Origin: Mauremys mutica
Taxonomy: Eukaryota; Chordata; Testudines; Geoemydidae
DNA length: 64,000 bases
Assembly: GCF_020497125.1 (NCBI RefSeq)
Contig: NC_059077.1
Span: 32,191,340 to 32,255,339 of the forward strand
Direction of reading: 5' to 3'
Part shown: positions 34,304 through 48,199 of the stretch, piece after piece
How positions within the stretch are numbered: the stretch's first letter is position 1
Layout: each line of letters opens with the position of its first letter
The notes under the pieces: generated by a model
What the model was told of the DNA's origin: nothing
Database searches by the model: none
Seen by the model: only the letters and a program-made list of their open reading frames with translations
Program-made: the position numbers and the translations under genes

Positions 34304-36542
34304 TCCCCTTGGTGAATCCATGTTGATTGTTCCTGACCACCTTCCTCTCCTACAAGTGCTTCAAAATGGATTCCTTGAGGACCTGCTCCATGATTTTTCA
34401 TGGGCCTAAGGTGAGGCTGTAGTTCCCTGGATTCTCCTTCTTCCCTTTTTCAAAGATGGGCACTATATGTGCCTTTTTCCAATCGTCCGGGCCCTCCCCC
34501 AATCACCATGAGTTTTCAAAAATAAAGGCCTCTGGCTCTGCAATCACATCAGCCAACTCCCTCTGCACCTTCAGCTGCATTAGATCCAGCCTCATGGACT
34601 TGTGCATGTCCAGCTTTTCTAAATAGTCCTTAACCTGTTCTTTCACCACTGAGGGTTGCTTACCTCCTTCGGATGGATGCAACTTAAAGGGGTACAGGAT
34701 TTAGGTTGGGGAGAGGAAGAGATGCTATGGTGCAAACACATAGGACAAGTGCCCTTAATGAGAGGAAACTGGAAGACTTAAATATAGCCTCAAATTACAT
34801 ACCAACCATTTACTATATGCTGGTTTGATGTGACTGTATAAGCCGCTATTTAAAATAAAAATAACTAATCAGTGCAACTTCTGCAAAGTCTCATGATGAC
34901 CTTCCAGTTAAAGAAGACTTCTTGGTAATAGAGCACAACCAAATGGTAATTGAATAGGTTATTTGTAAATGCCTCTATCAAAGCTGAATAAAAATAAAAT
35001 ATGTCATTTCCTTCTTCAGTTTTTGAATTTCTATCAACAATTGCACATACCATTAAATATGTACTGTATGTACTAAAAAATACAGACCATGAGATCTGTA
35101 CAAGTTTTTACCTAATTATTACACTAACTAAATAATATTTTAATGCAATTAAATGCTGCCCACATTTTCAGGAATTAGGCCTTTCAGCTTTCCCCTTTCA
35201 ACACATGTTCAAAGAATTTAGCATTATTAGACTGTCATAAATGAATTAAGGTTTCTGGCACTCTGCTGTAATAGCTTTGAATTTCCCTTAAGTGCGTACT
35301 GTAGATGACTTATTTTAATAAGAATTATCACTACCCTGTGGCTCAGACAAAATCTAAACTCTTATTTCCTTTGTATCACCAACATGCCAAGTAAAGGGCA
35401 ATTTTTCTTACATGCAATATTTACTGAAGGTAAAATTAAGATGCATTCTGAGATACATGTATTGACCATGCTTCTGATCTTAACTTTTAAAATATTAATT
35501 CCTTCTAAAGTAATGTAAGACCTTCTCCATGTTTACATCTACATGCTGTGTTTGATTTCTCTGTCAGAAAATCTACAGTAGCGTATTTTCTTTTTTATGA
35601 AACTATTTTGTCTGACTACAGGAAAAGGAAGTCTTTTCTTGGATCGTTCTCAGGGACAATTCCAATTTCCTATGACAGAAAACATAACGGTATTTTAAAA
35701 ATTATTCCAGTTCCATACTGCACTTAGGATGGTCAAAGTATTTCTGTAATATTCATTAGATTTAGTGTAGAAAGTGCCAGAAGCAAGAGAAGAGTGATTT
35801 TCTTGTAACGTTTCCTGCACTGATTGTACTGTGAATCTACTTTCTGGTACTTTAGGATAGAGCTGAATTGAATCAATCTTCCAAAAGAATTTGAGTGATT
35901 AGTCTCATTTCAAATTGCTTATCAAAAAAGCAGTGTTCATTATTGATAGCTCAAGACAATGAAAGCACTAAAACAGGATTACACAGATGGATTACACATA
36001 TTTACACTGAGGATTTGATATCAGAATATCATCTTGCCATTACAAATTGATGAATGAAGGTAGGTAACGTCTAAGGCTAGCATATTTCCTGTACCTACTT
36101 TGCCATTATAGTCCCACTCTGCATAAAAGTGAACAGAAAGGGAAAAGTTGTGCAAGGGAGAAGGTAGTGTTGCAGCATCTTCCTCACTGCACCAGCGCTG
36201 AAGAGAGGGGGGGAGAGGACCTCAAATGAGTGGGCAGAGAACCAGTTATTGCTAAGGGCCAAGCCTCATAGATCCTCTCCAGTCACATGGATGGTTCTCA
36301 ATGAAGACTTTTCAGACCACCTCTCCACCTCAAAGAACAGCATCATGGCCAGCTTGTTTGTTGTGCCACATGTGGCTCCACTGCCAGTTACACTTTGACA
36401 TTCCTGGTGACACTCAAAGTGGATGGAGACCTTGAAAGGTGAACTAACAGTCTTCAAGAGACAACATTAATTCTCTAACCATGTTATACATTCTGGGGTT
36501 GTCTTGTTGACTGTCAATATAGCCAGCATGACATGCCACTTT

Positions 36543-37015
36543 GGCCTAGTTTACACTAGAAAGGGTTTTTCGGTACAGCTATACCATCAAATCCTCCTAG
36601 TGGAGATTCTTGTCTACATGGTTAGTTAGTGCATGCAAGCTAGGGTATGAATGTACAGTACACTAGCTTGACATGCACTGACTGGCTGTGTGGACCCTGC
36701 TACTGTGCACAACAGAACTTTTAGTGAGTGGTAGCAGGGTCCATAAGGCCAGTCAGTACAGGTCACACTAGCGCACTGTATATTCACAGCCCTGCTTTCT
36801 AAGCACTAACTAGCTGCGCAGACAAGCCCGCAGCTTATCCTGGCATAGTTTATACCAGTTCCCAAACATAAGCTCTACTGGCAAAAGGACTCTTTCCTCG
36901 CCCTAGTTATTTTGCCAGAATAACTGTCCACATTAGGGTTAGTTTTTTGGCCAATGTAAAAGTGTTGTAAAGAATCCATTATACCAGCAAAAATGTCTAG
37001 TCTAGACCTGACCTT
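36543..37015. mobile_element. Palindromic MITE (hAT-like)
   Basis: Ends GGCCTAGTTTACACTAG and CTAGTCTAGACCTGACC are approximate inverted repeats. The interior is also inverted: TGTGGACCCTGCTACTG against GTGGTAGCAGGGTCCAT, and GTTAGTTAGTGCATGC against GCACTAACTAGCTGC. No exact target duplication was seen. Confidence 0.65.
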
Positions 37016-40000
37016 AAAGGCTTCTGGCAAACACCTCCCTCCACCTTTTTTCCCCAGAGAGATACTGTGATGGGATAAGGAACTGAAAAGACATCTTGTG
37101 CAGCTTTATTCCCCACTTTGTGTTGGCCTCTCACTCCATTACTGTGGAACTGAGGTGGCTTTGCTCCCCTGAGTACCATACACCACAGAGAATCACACAA
37201 CAGTATTCATCCCATTCTAATGTATCGTCTTTTAAGCTACTCCACACAGTTCATTTCAGTACAACAGAGAACAACCTTCTTAACAGTGGCAAAGAAAATG
37301 ACAAGAAGCTACTATGTACTTTCCATCCCCCAAACCTGCCTTCATTCTATATTTTAAAGTCTCTACCACAACTGAGGGATATATATTATGGAAAACAGTT
37401 TAATTTAGGATTTTTATCCCATATGGTTATGAAGAAAATCTTGAAACTATGAACCAAGTGTAAATCAATATCGTGTTCATCTTCCTGAGCCTCTCTGTAT
37501 ACAGTCGAAGAACAATGTGAGGGTGAACTGCCTGATTTGTCTCAATCAGTTGTCACATTTGACACCCCAAAGATTACAGTTTGAATGTCAATATTGTTAG
37601 CTATTTCACTGTTGATTATGTTAGCAGATATACACCTAACATGCTTGTTCCACAATCACAAGCCACTCCCCACCCATCCACAGGAACCAAAAGCCCCAAC
37701 CTATCTGCCTAAATTTCTGGTTTCTTCACTGACATCTACAATGCAGGTTTTTTAACATGCTGAAACTGTGGGATAACGGAAGATCAATTTAATTTAATAT
37801 AAAAACCCAAATAACCCCAGGGCTATTTTACTGTTATTCATTTGCATAACTAGAAACCTCAGTTTAAATGAGGCTTCCAAAAGAAGTTCCAGGTTGCTAC
37901 AACAGAGTGCCACAGAATCCAGAAGTCTTGCCACAGTTCACACAGGGTGCCTTGTCTTCCCATTGATGCATAAGCCATTTAAGCTGCTGTGGTCTGGCCT
38001 GACTTTAGTCTTAGAGGCAGCTACATGCTGTGCATGAACTGGTACCTAGAAAGCATACGTGCTCATGAGATTAGAATCTGGTGCACTATATTCCAAATGT
38101 ATAGTTTTATTTCTGTAGATACACATTTTTGCAACTGCCAGTTTTAAAACACAGGGTAGGTTAGATTCCAAAAATAAATACTGAGCCAAGATGGCACACA
38201 CAGGTACAATACTGTTACATCCTGGATGTGATGTTTAATTAAGGTACTCCTAGCACTCCTAGATGCTTACACAGCAGCAGTAGCTAGAAACTCTTACCAT
38301 CTTTGGCTGACCAGGAAGTTGCACCTCTTCCTATTAAATGTGGACTCAAGTATAGTGATCCATGTATTCCTCACTTCTAGGCAGAAATGGTGCCATGCAC
38401 TACACCTAGAAATGAGAACATTCAAGCTGATGCAACATGCAGCACTTTTTACTAAGCAATACATGAAGGTGGCTCACCAGAAGTCAGTGTAGTGTGAAGG
38501 ACCAGGATAGGTCCATTACCAGATTCAATCTGAGGCCTGGAACTTGATTTTCATGGTGATCAAGTGGATTGGACTATCTCTCTGTGACCTGACATGACAT
38601 CTACAGTCATCATCAGGATACTGGAGTGAGCAGTGCCAGCGCATTATTCACTTTTGCAGCAATTGGCCACAGTGTGAAGTATTCTGCAGAATGGCCACTC
38701 ATCTGACATCTGTTAGAGTGAAATGCAAGTTTCATTTATCTGCAAAAGGTTCCTGTCACATAATATAGGTGTTGAAGAATGGCCCAGCTTCACCTCCTTT
38801 AAGACAGAAATTAATATAAGTTTAAGACTATGCACACTGTCATTTGAGGAAAGAATGCAGAATACAGTCTCAGATTGCCTCAGGCGATTTTGTCAGGCAC
38901 TCACATATATGCGCAATGGACACATATATACACAAGATAAACAGACAGAGTTGAATCATGATGAATGTAAAAGATATGGGGAAACTTCCCACATATGGTT
39001 ATTATTTCCTTAGATAGAGGAGGACTGAAATGTGAAAGATTCTTTCAGTTCTATGCTTGCAATGGGGAAAAAGTTATTAAAATAGGGAAAAGAAGGTAGA
39101 CAATATTCCATACCTCAAGTACCACATATCTTCCCTGTTCCAGTTGGTCCTGGTTTTCTGCTCTATTAGTGCAACTATCCACTTCAGTGAATAGCACATT
39201 CTGTTGGCCAAGCCTCTTATAAAGCACAATATTTTTTCAGCCGTGATGCTTGATTTTTAATATTTTCCTATTCATACACAGCACATTAAGAATGCTATTA
39301 AGAATGTACCACTACAGAAAAACAATTACCTAAAGGCATAAGCTTTAGAAAGCTAACATTGTCAGCCCTCTGCAATACAGTAAGAGCACCAGTGCATCTG
39401 GAATAGGGAAAGGAAGGGAACATGACATTGTCTTTTTCTAAAGGATGTTCTTTATTGATTTAAACCAAACATTTAATGTACCTTACACACAGCAACAGAA
39501 GGCTCGAGAGTCTACACCGCTCATTCAAACTAAAAATGTGTAACTGCACAGAAAACAATGTTTAAATCATTCCAAAAACTACATACGATGACATGGAATA
39601 AAATATCCAGAATCCTGTTATCCTTGTACACTAAGTATATTTATGATACAAAACTGATGAATGTCTACACAGAGGTGTGTCTAAATTTACTTAAATTGTT
39701 TTTAAACTGATTTTAATTAAACCTGTACAACATGAGTGTAGACCAGGCTTACGATCATGTTCACTTACTGTCAAAAAGGGGGAAAAAATCTATTACTAGA
39801 GTTTTAAAAAATCCACTTGTTTATTTCATAGAGAAGAGTAGGAAAATTTACATGGTGTAGAGAGGGAATTATTTCTTATTTTAATATGAATATTTATTTT
39901 ATTGAAATATTTTCTTATTGAATATTTTATTATTGATAATGAATATTTTATTTAACAGATTTTTCAGCCCATATGGTTGGAAAGACAACCTTCTGAAAAT

Positions 40001-40699
40001 ATATTGACATAATACTGTCTTTCTGAATGCAGAGAGTTGTTCTAGTGCCTCTGTTGCTGCTCAGAGCTTCCCTAGCAGCAGCCGCGTGAAGCTAAGTATG
40101 CCTGAAGCTAATTATGCCATAATTCAGGGCAGCGGTGAAATTTTGCTCCCGTTTTGAAAAGCAACAATGGTCTTGGTTTAAAGAATAAGCATTTGCTAAC
40201 ATGATCATAGCAGGTATCACATTTTTCCTGTATTTAGAATACATTATTCCCAACCCCAAAGGTGCAAAAAAAATGGTAAGTTTTTTTTTTTATATATAAA
40301 TATTAAACATGTTTTTGGACTGTCTTGTGATTTTTTTTTAGCTCTCCCTAACTCCCCAAAAATGACAGGCTCTAATATTAGTAGCAGGGAAGAGAAAAAA
40401 GTTCCCCCATTTTAACAGCCACTGAGCTCCACCCCCAAAACAAAGTCGTGGGACAGCACTTTGGTAGGAAACCCAGCAAACTCCCCAACAACTGGATGAG
40501 GGCTGGACTTTTCACTAGAGCCCTTTGACCTCCCCCCCCAATAAACATCCTCCTATTGTACTAAACCCAGCCAAGGCTACTTCTGCCCCCAATCCCTGCC
40601 CTCAGATGCAACTGGACTAGCCAGGGTTGATGCACACCAGCCCACGTCCCAGTCACGTGAGCTTGGAAAAGAAAAATTCCTGCGTGAATCTAGGGGAAC

Positions 40700-41177
40700 T
40701 AAAGGTATGTCTGCACTGCAGAATTAACTCAGGTGATCCACACTCAAGTCTGAACACCCGAGTTGGCCTAGCCTAGTTGTTAGCAACTACACAGCAAAGC
40801 CACATCTGAGTTACTCTGTCCTCACTGGTGCTGTGCTCATCCTTGTATTTTGCTAGGACTTCTGGGGACACATCTCACAGCAATCTGTGCTGCAATAAGC
40901 TGAGCTGCTTCATGTTTCTTTCACAGTGAATTGCAGGAGAATTTACCTGTCCTAAGCACACAGAGGAATCATGGGAAGGTACTGGAGGACTATCAGCACT
41001 CATGAGACTAAGCCTGTGTCCCCAAGTGAAAGTGGCACTGAACTCTAGGCTACATATCCAGATAGACCAGTTAGCCCAGGTTTAAAGCATCACTAAACAC
41101 CAGTGACAGGGTTTCATATCGGACAGACACAGGGTTAAGGACAACACCCAAGTTAAGTGCAGTGAAGACATGTAGAG
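40700..41177. mobile_element. hAT-like MITE
   Basis: The left end AAGGTATGTCTGCACTGCA and right end TGCAGTGAAGACATGTA are inverted repeats, with GAATTAACTCAGG against CCAAGTTAAG further in. Related in its TCTNCACTG ends to the element at 36543. Flanks do not give a convincing 8-bp duplication. Confidence 0.65.
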
Positions 41178-41372
41178 ACTCAACTGGAAGGAGCAGACAA
41201 AAAGCAGCTGCAGCAGGGATCTCTGCACACTGATGTCAGACTGCTACTTACTACCTTCCATACTACTTTTTCCTTCCCTCCCTCTTTCTCCCCTCCTCCA
41301 TTCACCTTCTCCCTCCCTCACTTCAGTGTCACCTGTCCCTTCTTTTAGCTAACCTTGATTAAGAAATTAAAA

Positions 41373-42875
41373 CACAAAAAACAAAAGAGCTCACATTAAA
41401 TAGATTAAAAACTGGCTAACTGATAGGTCTCAAATGTAATGGTAAATGGGACATCACCATTGAATGGGTGACTTTTTTGTGAGGACCCACAGGGATCAGT
41501 TCTTGATCCTGTGCTATTTAAAAACTTATCAATGACCTAGAAGAAAATAATTACTGATAAAGCTTGCAAATGACAAAGATCAGAAGAATGGTATAATGTA
41601 GAGGACACGTCTCTAATACAGAGTGATCTGGATGCAGGTAAATTACGTGTGTTTTAATACAGCAAATGCAGTGATGAGCTGCCAAAATACTAACAACCGG
41701 TTCCCTCCTCCTCACCCCATGAGGGGTCATGCCCCCCCCAGGGGACTCCTGTCCCATCCAACCCCCCCATGCTCCTTGACAGCCCCCCTGACCCGTGCCC
41801 TATCCACCCCCCTTCCCTGTCCTCTGACTGCCCCCTGCCACCCCATCCAACCCCTTCTCTCATTCCTAATGGAACCCAGGGACCCCTGCACCATCCAACC
41901 ACCCCTTCTCTCTGTCCCCTGACTGTCCCTGGAATCCCTACCCCTAACTGCCCCCCACCGCCCATCCAACCCCTGCTCCTTCCTGACTGCCACCCTGGAA
42001 ACCTTGCCCCGGTTCAATCCCCCTGTTCCCTGCCCTGTGACTGCCCCGACACTAATCCACCCCCCCAACTCCCCTGCCCTCTTCCAACACCCCCTCCCTG
42101 CTCCCTTACCGTGCTGCCTGGTGGGGGACCGGAACCACCCGGTCAAGGTCGGGCCGGGCAGGAGCCACGCTGCCTGGCTGAGGTCGGGGCCAGACCCGGC
42201 GGCAAGAGCCGCGCCGGCCGCACGCCCGGACCCGGCGGAGGTTGGGCAGGAACCCCGCCGCCCGGCCTGAGGTCGCAGCTGGACCCTGGGGGCAGGAGCT
42301 GCGCCACCCGACCCCAGAGTCTCGCCGGGATCGCCGCCTGGAGCCCTCCTCCCGCTGGCACCCCCGCCCCAGCTCACCTGGTGGAAGCTCTGCTTCTTCT
42401 CAGCCCTCCCAGGCTTCCCGCGCGAACAGCTGATTCGCGGGAAGCTGGGGAGGGGGAGGAGAAGCCGGAGGAGCTTCAGAAGAGGAGGCGGAGTGAGGTG
42501 AGCTGGGGCTGGGGGAAGGGCAGGGAGCTGCTAGAGTTTTAGTTAAATTTAAAAGCCCTTTTGGAACTAGTTATCCCTCCAGAAACAACCGGTTCTAAAG
42601 GGGGCTTCTAAATTTAACAACCGGTTCACGCGATCCGGTGCGAACCGGCTGCAGCTCACCACTGAGCAAATGTACAGTCATAACTAGGAACAAAGTATGC
42701 AGACCATACTTACAGGATAAGGGACTCCATCCTGAGAAGCATGGACTCTGAAAAACACTCAGGGTTCATAGTGGATAATCAGCTGAACATAAGCTCCCAG
42801 TGAGAAGCTTTGGGCAAAAGGGCTAATGTGATTCTTGGATATATAAATAGGGAATATAAAGTAGGTGACGTTAAC
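41373..42875 (+). mobile_element. Old CR1 copy interrupted by a 1-kb hAT element
   Basis: RT-region blocks ACTGGCTAACTGATAGGTC, ACAGGGATCAGTTCTTGATC (motif B region) and TATCAATGACCTAGAAG lead up to 41660. After the insert the same copy continues CATACTTACAGGATAAGG, GGATAATCAGCTGAACAT and GCTAATGTGATTCTTGGA. It is highly decayed. Confidence 0.72.
41669..42664. mobile_element. hAT-type element, about 1 kb, with 8-bp target duplication
   Basis: Termini CAGTGATGAGCTGCC and GGCTGCAGCTCACCACTG are inverted repeats, flanked by exact AGCAAATG at 41661-41668 and 42665-42672. AACAACCGGTT words occur near both ends. The interior is very C-rich (41700-42130) and then GC-rich (42130-42430), which creates long meaningless frames on both strands. 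No transposase was recognised. Placement inside the CR1 is exact because the CR1 sequence resumes at the duplication. Confidence 0.88.
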
Positions 42876-42896
42876 TCAGTATGTGTCTTCTCTGAA

Positions 42897-42990
42897 GGCT
42901 GTAAACTTTTGGGGGCAGGGACTTCCTTTTACTAGCACAATGCAAGCCTCAGACTCAGTTGGGTCTCTAGACTTTAGTATGTAACTACTT
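42897..42990 (+). repeat. Ancient L3/MIR-like repeat tail, opposite orientation
   Basis: GTAAACTTTTGGGGGCAGGG, then ACTTCCTTTTACTAGCACAA and TTGGGTCTCTAGAC are the reverse complement order of the copy at 5245. Confidence 0.5.
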
Positions 42991-45900
42991 AGATTTACCT
43001 AAGAAATTTAAAATAACTCAAACAGGGCAACACAACATGCCAATATTTCATGGATCTGGCCAATGTTTTGTTAATAGTCCTTCCTTGTTATCTTTTATAG
43101 GCTTGGGCTGCCCTAAAAGGACATTATAAATCCATACAGTCATATTCTCCCTTCATGTAACAATGCAGTATTCAGTGCAATAAACCAAATCCACTGAAGA
43201 GGACAAGAGTATATTTTATATCCAGTAAAACAATAGATAAATAGTGATCTCCAAAAATTCAAACTCACTATACATTTTTAAAATCTGATCAGAACAAGTC
43301 AACTTAGGAAAAGTGTGCAGTACATTTTCATTCCAAGCTCTTACCAAACTAGAATTAAAAGAAAGCATGCGCACAGCAAGTCTGCATCCTTGAAACTTCA
43401 GGAAATAATTCAGTACCAATACTTTCAGGAGTGGTAAGAGGTTTCCCCTTCTACTCAAGAAATAGGAAAAGAAAAACAGTAACTAGATTTTAGAAAATAT
43501 TGCCCCCAGGTTTCCTGCACATTTCACCAAATTCACTGAAATAGAAGTAAATCTATTGTAAGATTAAAATATTTTAATCAATTTTTAAGAGACTATTTAA
43601 AAATGTGCAACGCTATATAGTGAATGGGTAACTAAAGTTAAATGTGTTTAAAAGATGAAGTTGTTTTATAAAAGCTTCACACTGCATATAAAATTAAATT
43701 TCAGTGGCATAAACATTAAAATAAAAATCAAACCCAGAAATTTGTTACGCTCTACTCAAGAATAATCAGAGAAAAGGGCTGCTCTTCCCACTTAGACAAT
43801 AAAAGTATATAATATGGAGACAAAGTTTGACAAAGCTAAAAACTAGTATTCCCACAAATCAGAAATAATATCTATAAGAACTGAATATCCACAATCAAGG
43901 AGACAAATCATTTTTAATCTGCTATTAAAGATTTTTTTCTCCAATAACCTAACCATTTCATTAAGCTACTTCCACAGATGAAAGTTGTGTAACAGTCAGC
44001 AAAGATGATAAAAACCGGAAAAAAAAAAATCACTGAAATCTGCTCAGTAAAATAAGAGTACACCATCAGGATCACTGGAGAATGAGCTAGCTTATTTTTC
44101 TACACTATAGAGGAATGTGTGCTGGTGTGTCAGAGCAGAAGTGAGCCCTAAAAACATACATGCATAAGAGGGGGGCAGTTCTAATTTTCCTATGGTGAAT
44201 CTTGTGTCTATAATTTTATGTCCTGATGCTACTAAAATCAAAAGAAAAGACCAAGGCATAAGACTTGCATTAGGAAGCAATTACTGTCATTTATACCAAA
44301 CACAAGAGACACTTTCTAAAATGACAGTTACTCCAAAAATTTACAACATCCAGTATCTTCATTAAGCATCATCATCCTCTGAACACACTTTTGCGTTTGC
44401 TTGTTTGACCAGTAATGTCTGGATGTTTTAATTACCCCACTACTCTCTTCACCATTTGTCAATTATCTTTAACAAATACAAAAACATGCCTTTAGCATGT
44501 TCAACTCCTACACCCCTAGTGATCTAAGATGAGCACGAGAATTCTGCCATTTGAAATATATATAACCTTTTGCTTCCAGCCAAATAATGAACATTCAGAA
44601 TAATTTAAAATTTCCTAAATGCTAAAGATCATCACTCATCAGCTTTGCCACATAAAATACCGATAATCGCAAAAAAAAAAGTGTTTGGATTACATTTAAA
44701 TATTCCTCCACACTCCGCAAATCATCTTTATCTGGTCAACAGCCATAGTACATAGCATAGTAGCTATGACCCCTACATTTGAGGTGGTGTGATCAAAGGA
44801 GGTCTGGCCAGACTTGGAAAAACATTTCCACTGAGAATGGACATACTGCCTGTCAAAAGGTTATTCCCACTGCGTACAGGGAGCAGCTCATATTACTCCA
44901 GTGTAACATGAAAGTGCAAAATCTAGCCGTAGTAATCCACATACATGTTTTTCTTTCCAAAAGGGCATATGGGAGACACTGACTAGAACAGAACATCCGT
45001 ATTATCATTTGAAGGGGGAGAAAAAAAGGTTTCCCTAATCAATCCAGCTATGAGAATCAGACACTACTTAAAAAAATAACTTTTAAAATGTTGCCCTTTA
45101 ATTTGGAAATTATTTTCTTTGTTACTTTTTTCCTCTTTTACTTTTAAAAAGATCAGACTTTCCGTTCTGCAGAAGACAAAACTTTGGAAGCGTAAATCTT
45201 AATGTCAATGACAGGAAGGCTTTGGTGAACCATTACCATAAATCTGACAAACGCTAATTTGATGGGTGGCTGTATCTGTCTGCTGCAAGGCCAGTCTAGA
45301 CAGTCTATTGAGAAATCCTAAAACACAACTGTTTGTTCCCTGTAACACCATCTGGATATGGCAATAAGAGCCGACCCAGTGCCATTCACACATGGATCAA
45401 AGCACATGCTAATGCCATCATGAAGTCATACACATAAAAAATTCAATCTGAGAATTCTAAGCAATTTTCCTAAGTCCTCAGTGAAGAAACCTCAGACTTA
45501 GCTTGAGTCGAGCTAAGGGGGAGAGGGTGGAAAAAAAGAACAGAATATTTAATGAGCTTGGCCTTCCAGAGGAATGTTAGGCCACCCATTGTATTGGAAA
45601 AGGCTCATGTCACACTTCAGTCATGGCACCCATCAGGGAGCCCCTTTACAAAAATTGATCTGAGGACTTTTGTAATTACCTGTTTTGAACAGAAACAATA
45701 CCCAGAAATATGAGAGGGGTTCCAAGGTGTAAATCTTACATTTTATTATATCAGACTGAGCTGGCAGAATTTTCAATATTGCAGACAATATTGCAAACCT
45801 CTCTCTCATTAAACTGCACTGTGGCATTAGATCAAAGCATCAAGGGCCCCCTATTGAACTTCTCTAAATATTACAAACATAAGAGCAAGTCTGGCTGTGC

Positions 45901-48199
45901 AGAAACTAGAAACAAAGCCAATTTTCTTTCTACTTCCCCTCCACCCCCACCCAAAATGCAACGTCCTACAATTTAGCTTCAAATTTTATTTAAAAATAAA
46001 AGCTAAATATCCATGTTGCAAAACCTAAGTTCATAAAACTTGATCTCCATAAACACTTAAAGCATAATTAACTGTTCTTTGCATGCCTCACCTCAGCAAC
46101 ACATTTTCTAGAATGTTGTTGTTAATATCTGACTGCCTTTCATCAGAACTTTTTTTTTTTTTTAATTTCTATGCTAGATTTTTTTTTCATGCATAGCATT
46201 TTGCAATAATCCTAACAACCTGTAGAAAAATTATGTTAGGCTTTGTAATAGAATTAGATATCAGATATGCCATATTTTTCCTATGAAGGATCTGCTGATA
46301 CTAAGATAAGCTTCCAAAAAATAATGCATTTTGATCATTCTGAAGATTTGGGGTGCAGTGTTTCGTTTAACTTTGCCTTTTTGATTCAGCTTAGAAACGA
46401 CACATTCTACAGCAAACGGTTTTGAGTATTTCTTAGAAAGTTACACTATGAATCTAGCATGCTGTTAAGTTATACTGTCATTTGGGAACAGGAGCAACAT
46501 TTTTTTTTTCATTTTGATGTAGACAATATTAAAAATGTGGCTCCCATTCATGTATTTGATATATACAAGACAGGTGATTCTTTCACATATAAAATGTATA
46601 ATTTATTAAGCAAGCATACTATTCTAGTTTATTGTAAAATTTAAGTTGTATCTTCACCGTAAGTGTGGAGATGAGCAAAACTCATTTCTGTAATCACTAA
46701 TAGTTACTAATTTCTTGCACGTATTTAACTATCAATATTCCCAAATGTAGCATTTTAAGTTTGTCAGTTAAAAGCATTTATTATTTATCTCTGAACACAC
46801 AAAATTAAAGTCATTTAATTGGACCATATACTTACTGTTTCACTGCAAAATTGTTGCAACTATGCAGACTTTATAAGCAATTCTTACAGTATCTACTAAG
46901 CCCTTCAGACCATTATTCCTCTGTGCTCCTTTGCAAACAAGATACCGAAGCAAAACACCAAGCAGTTAAACACATTTTTGCAAAGAACTTGAGGTACAAA
47001 AAAAAAAAAAAATTGGTCAGAGCACAACCTTACCGAATTTTAATATCCACCCTTCAAATTTAATTATGTAGAAAAAATTGTACATTTGAACACTTTGTAC
47101 ATTCTGTGGTATGTTAAATTTGAAACACTACTAAAAAGAGTGTATATTTCTCTTAATTTAATAAAATCTTTAAAAGAAACCTTGAAAGAACAAAATAAAT
47201 CAGTAGGTAGGGACATATATATTGCACTGTAGAAACTTTCAGCTAACAGCGTGCAAATTACAAGGATCTGTTCTACTACTATTTTTTAAAGTGATACATA
47301 AAAAACAGTTTCACCCTCGTTCAAGATGGCGACTATTCAAAAAAGTGAATCTTGCCAACAGACTAGCAGAGAGCACAAAACAAGTGATCACTGACTCTGT
47401 CATAGGTTTGCTAGGGAACAAATAAAGAGGCTTATTTAGAAAGATTCCCTGATCTTGAAGAAAGAGCCAAGATGTATTCCCAGTACTGAGTTGGGACTCT
47501 CAAGACTAGTAAATTGTGAATCAAGTTTTAATAGCAAAGAAATGTTTCAATGGGGGGCGGGGAGGAGAATGGGACTGTTGGAGGAAGGTCCTGTGCATCA
47601 CAACCAACAGAAGTTGCGGTAGAAACTAGTAAAAAGTAACCTTTAAAGGGGGAAAAAAACCAAGATCGAGAAAAGATGAGGAAATGACTACCCCCCAATG
47701 CTTTCTTCCATTTAACACGAAGCCTTATTTATAACTAATTATAGAATATTAAACTAGCTCTACGCTTTCGGCATGGTTAAACAACACAACATATACACCT
47801 GAGGCATCCATACATACTCCAATACATTAACACCTGCACTCTTTTTTCTTCAATATGAATAATTGTTTTTAAGTGATTGAGCTAATTCTGCTTAAAACAA
47901 TACTTAATATCATTATAATCCAGTTCCAGAAACAGAATAGATGTGGAGGATATGTTAAACAGAGTTCAAAGCTAAAAAACTCTGATATTTCAGCAGTTAC
48001 AAGACTGCAGTAGAACAGCATTGCCATCTACTGACGAGTTTCATTGTAAAAACCTTCCATCAAGCCAGAGTTAGCTCTAATCTAAGAATGCTTAAAATCT
48101 GTGTGAGCTCTTCTAATTACCACTTAAGGAAAAATAGAGTCAAAACACAAAACATCTTTAAAAATGTAAATTAATAGATTCTCATGCAATATATTTGTG

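Larger units (their letters stand above)
32611..34668 (-). mobile_element. CR1 LINE 3' half with nested CR1 tail
   Basis: The 3' end lies at 32611 (reverse complement CATGTTCTATGATTCTG). The minus strand encodes the ORF2 end: [19 protein letters not shown] near 33560, then LMRFNKDKCRVLHLGRKNP, LGVTVDKKLDMSQQ and [16 protein letters not shown]. The FADD box is damaged in a frame-shifted stretch near 33480. Above 33820 it is split by a different CR1 tail and resumes near 34303 with RT palm sequence up to about 34668. Confidence 0.88.

Noticed and set aside
41727..42542. Two overlapping 216- and 257-codon frames on opposite strands
   Set aside because: They lie wholly inside a GC-rich hAT element defined by inverted ends and an 8-bp duplication; low-complexity Pro/Ser/Gly composition.
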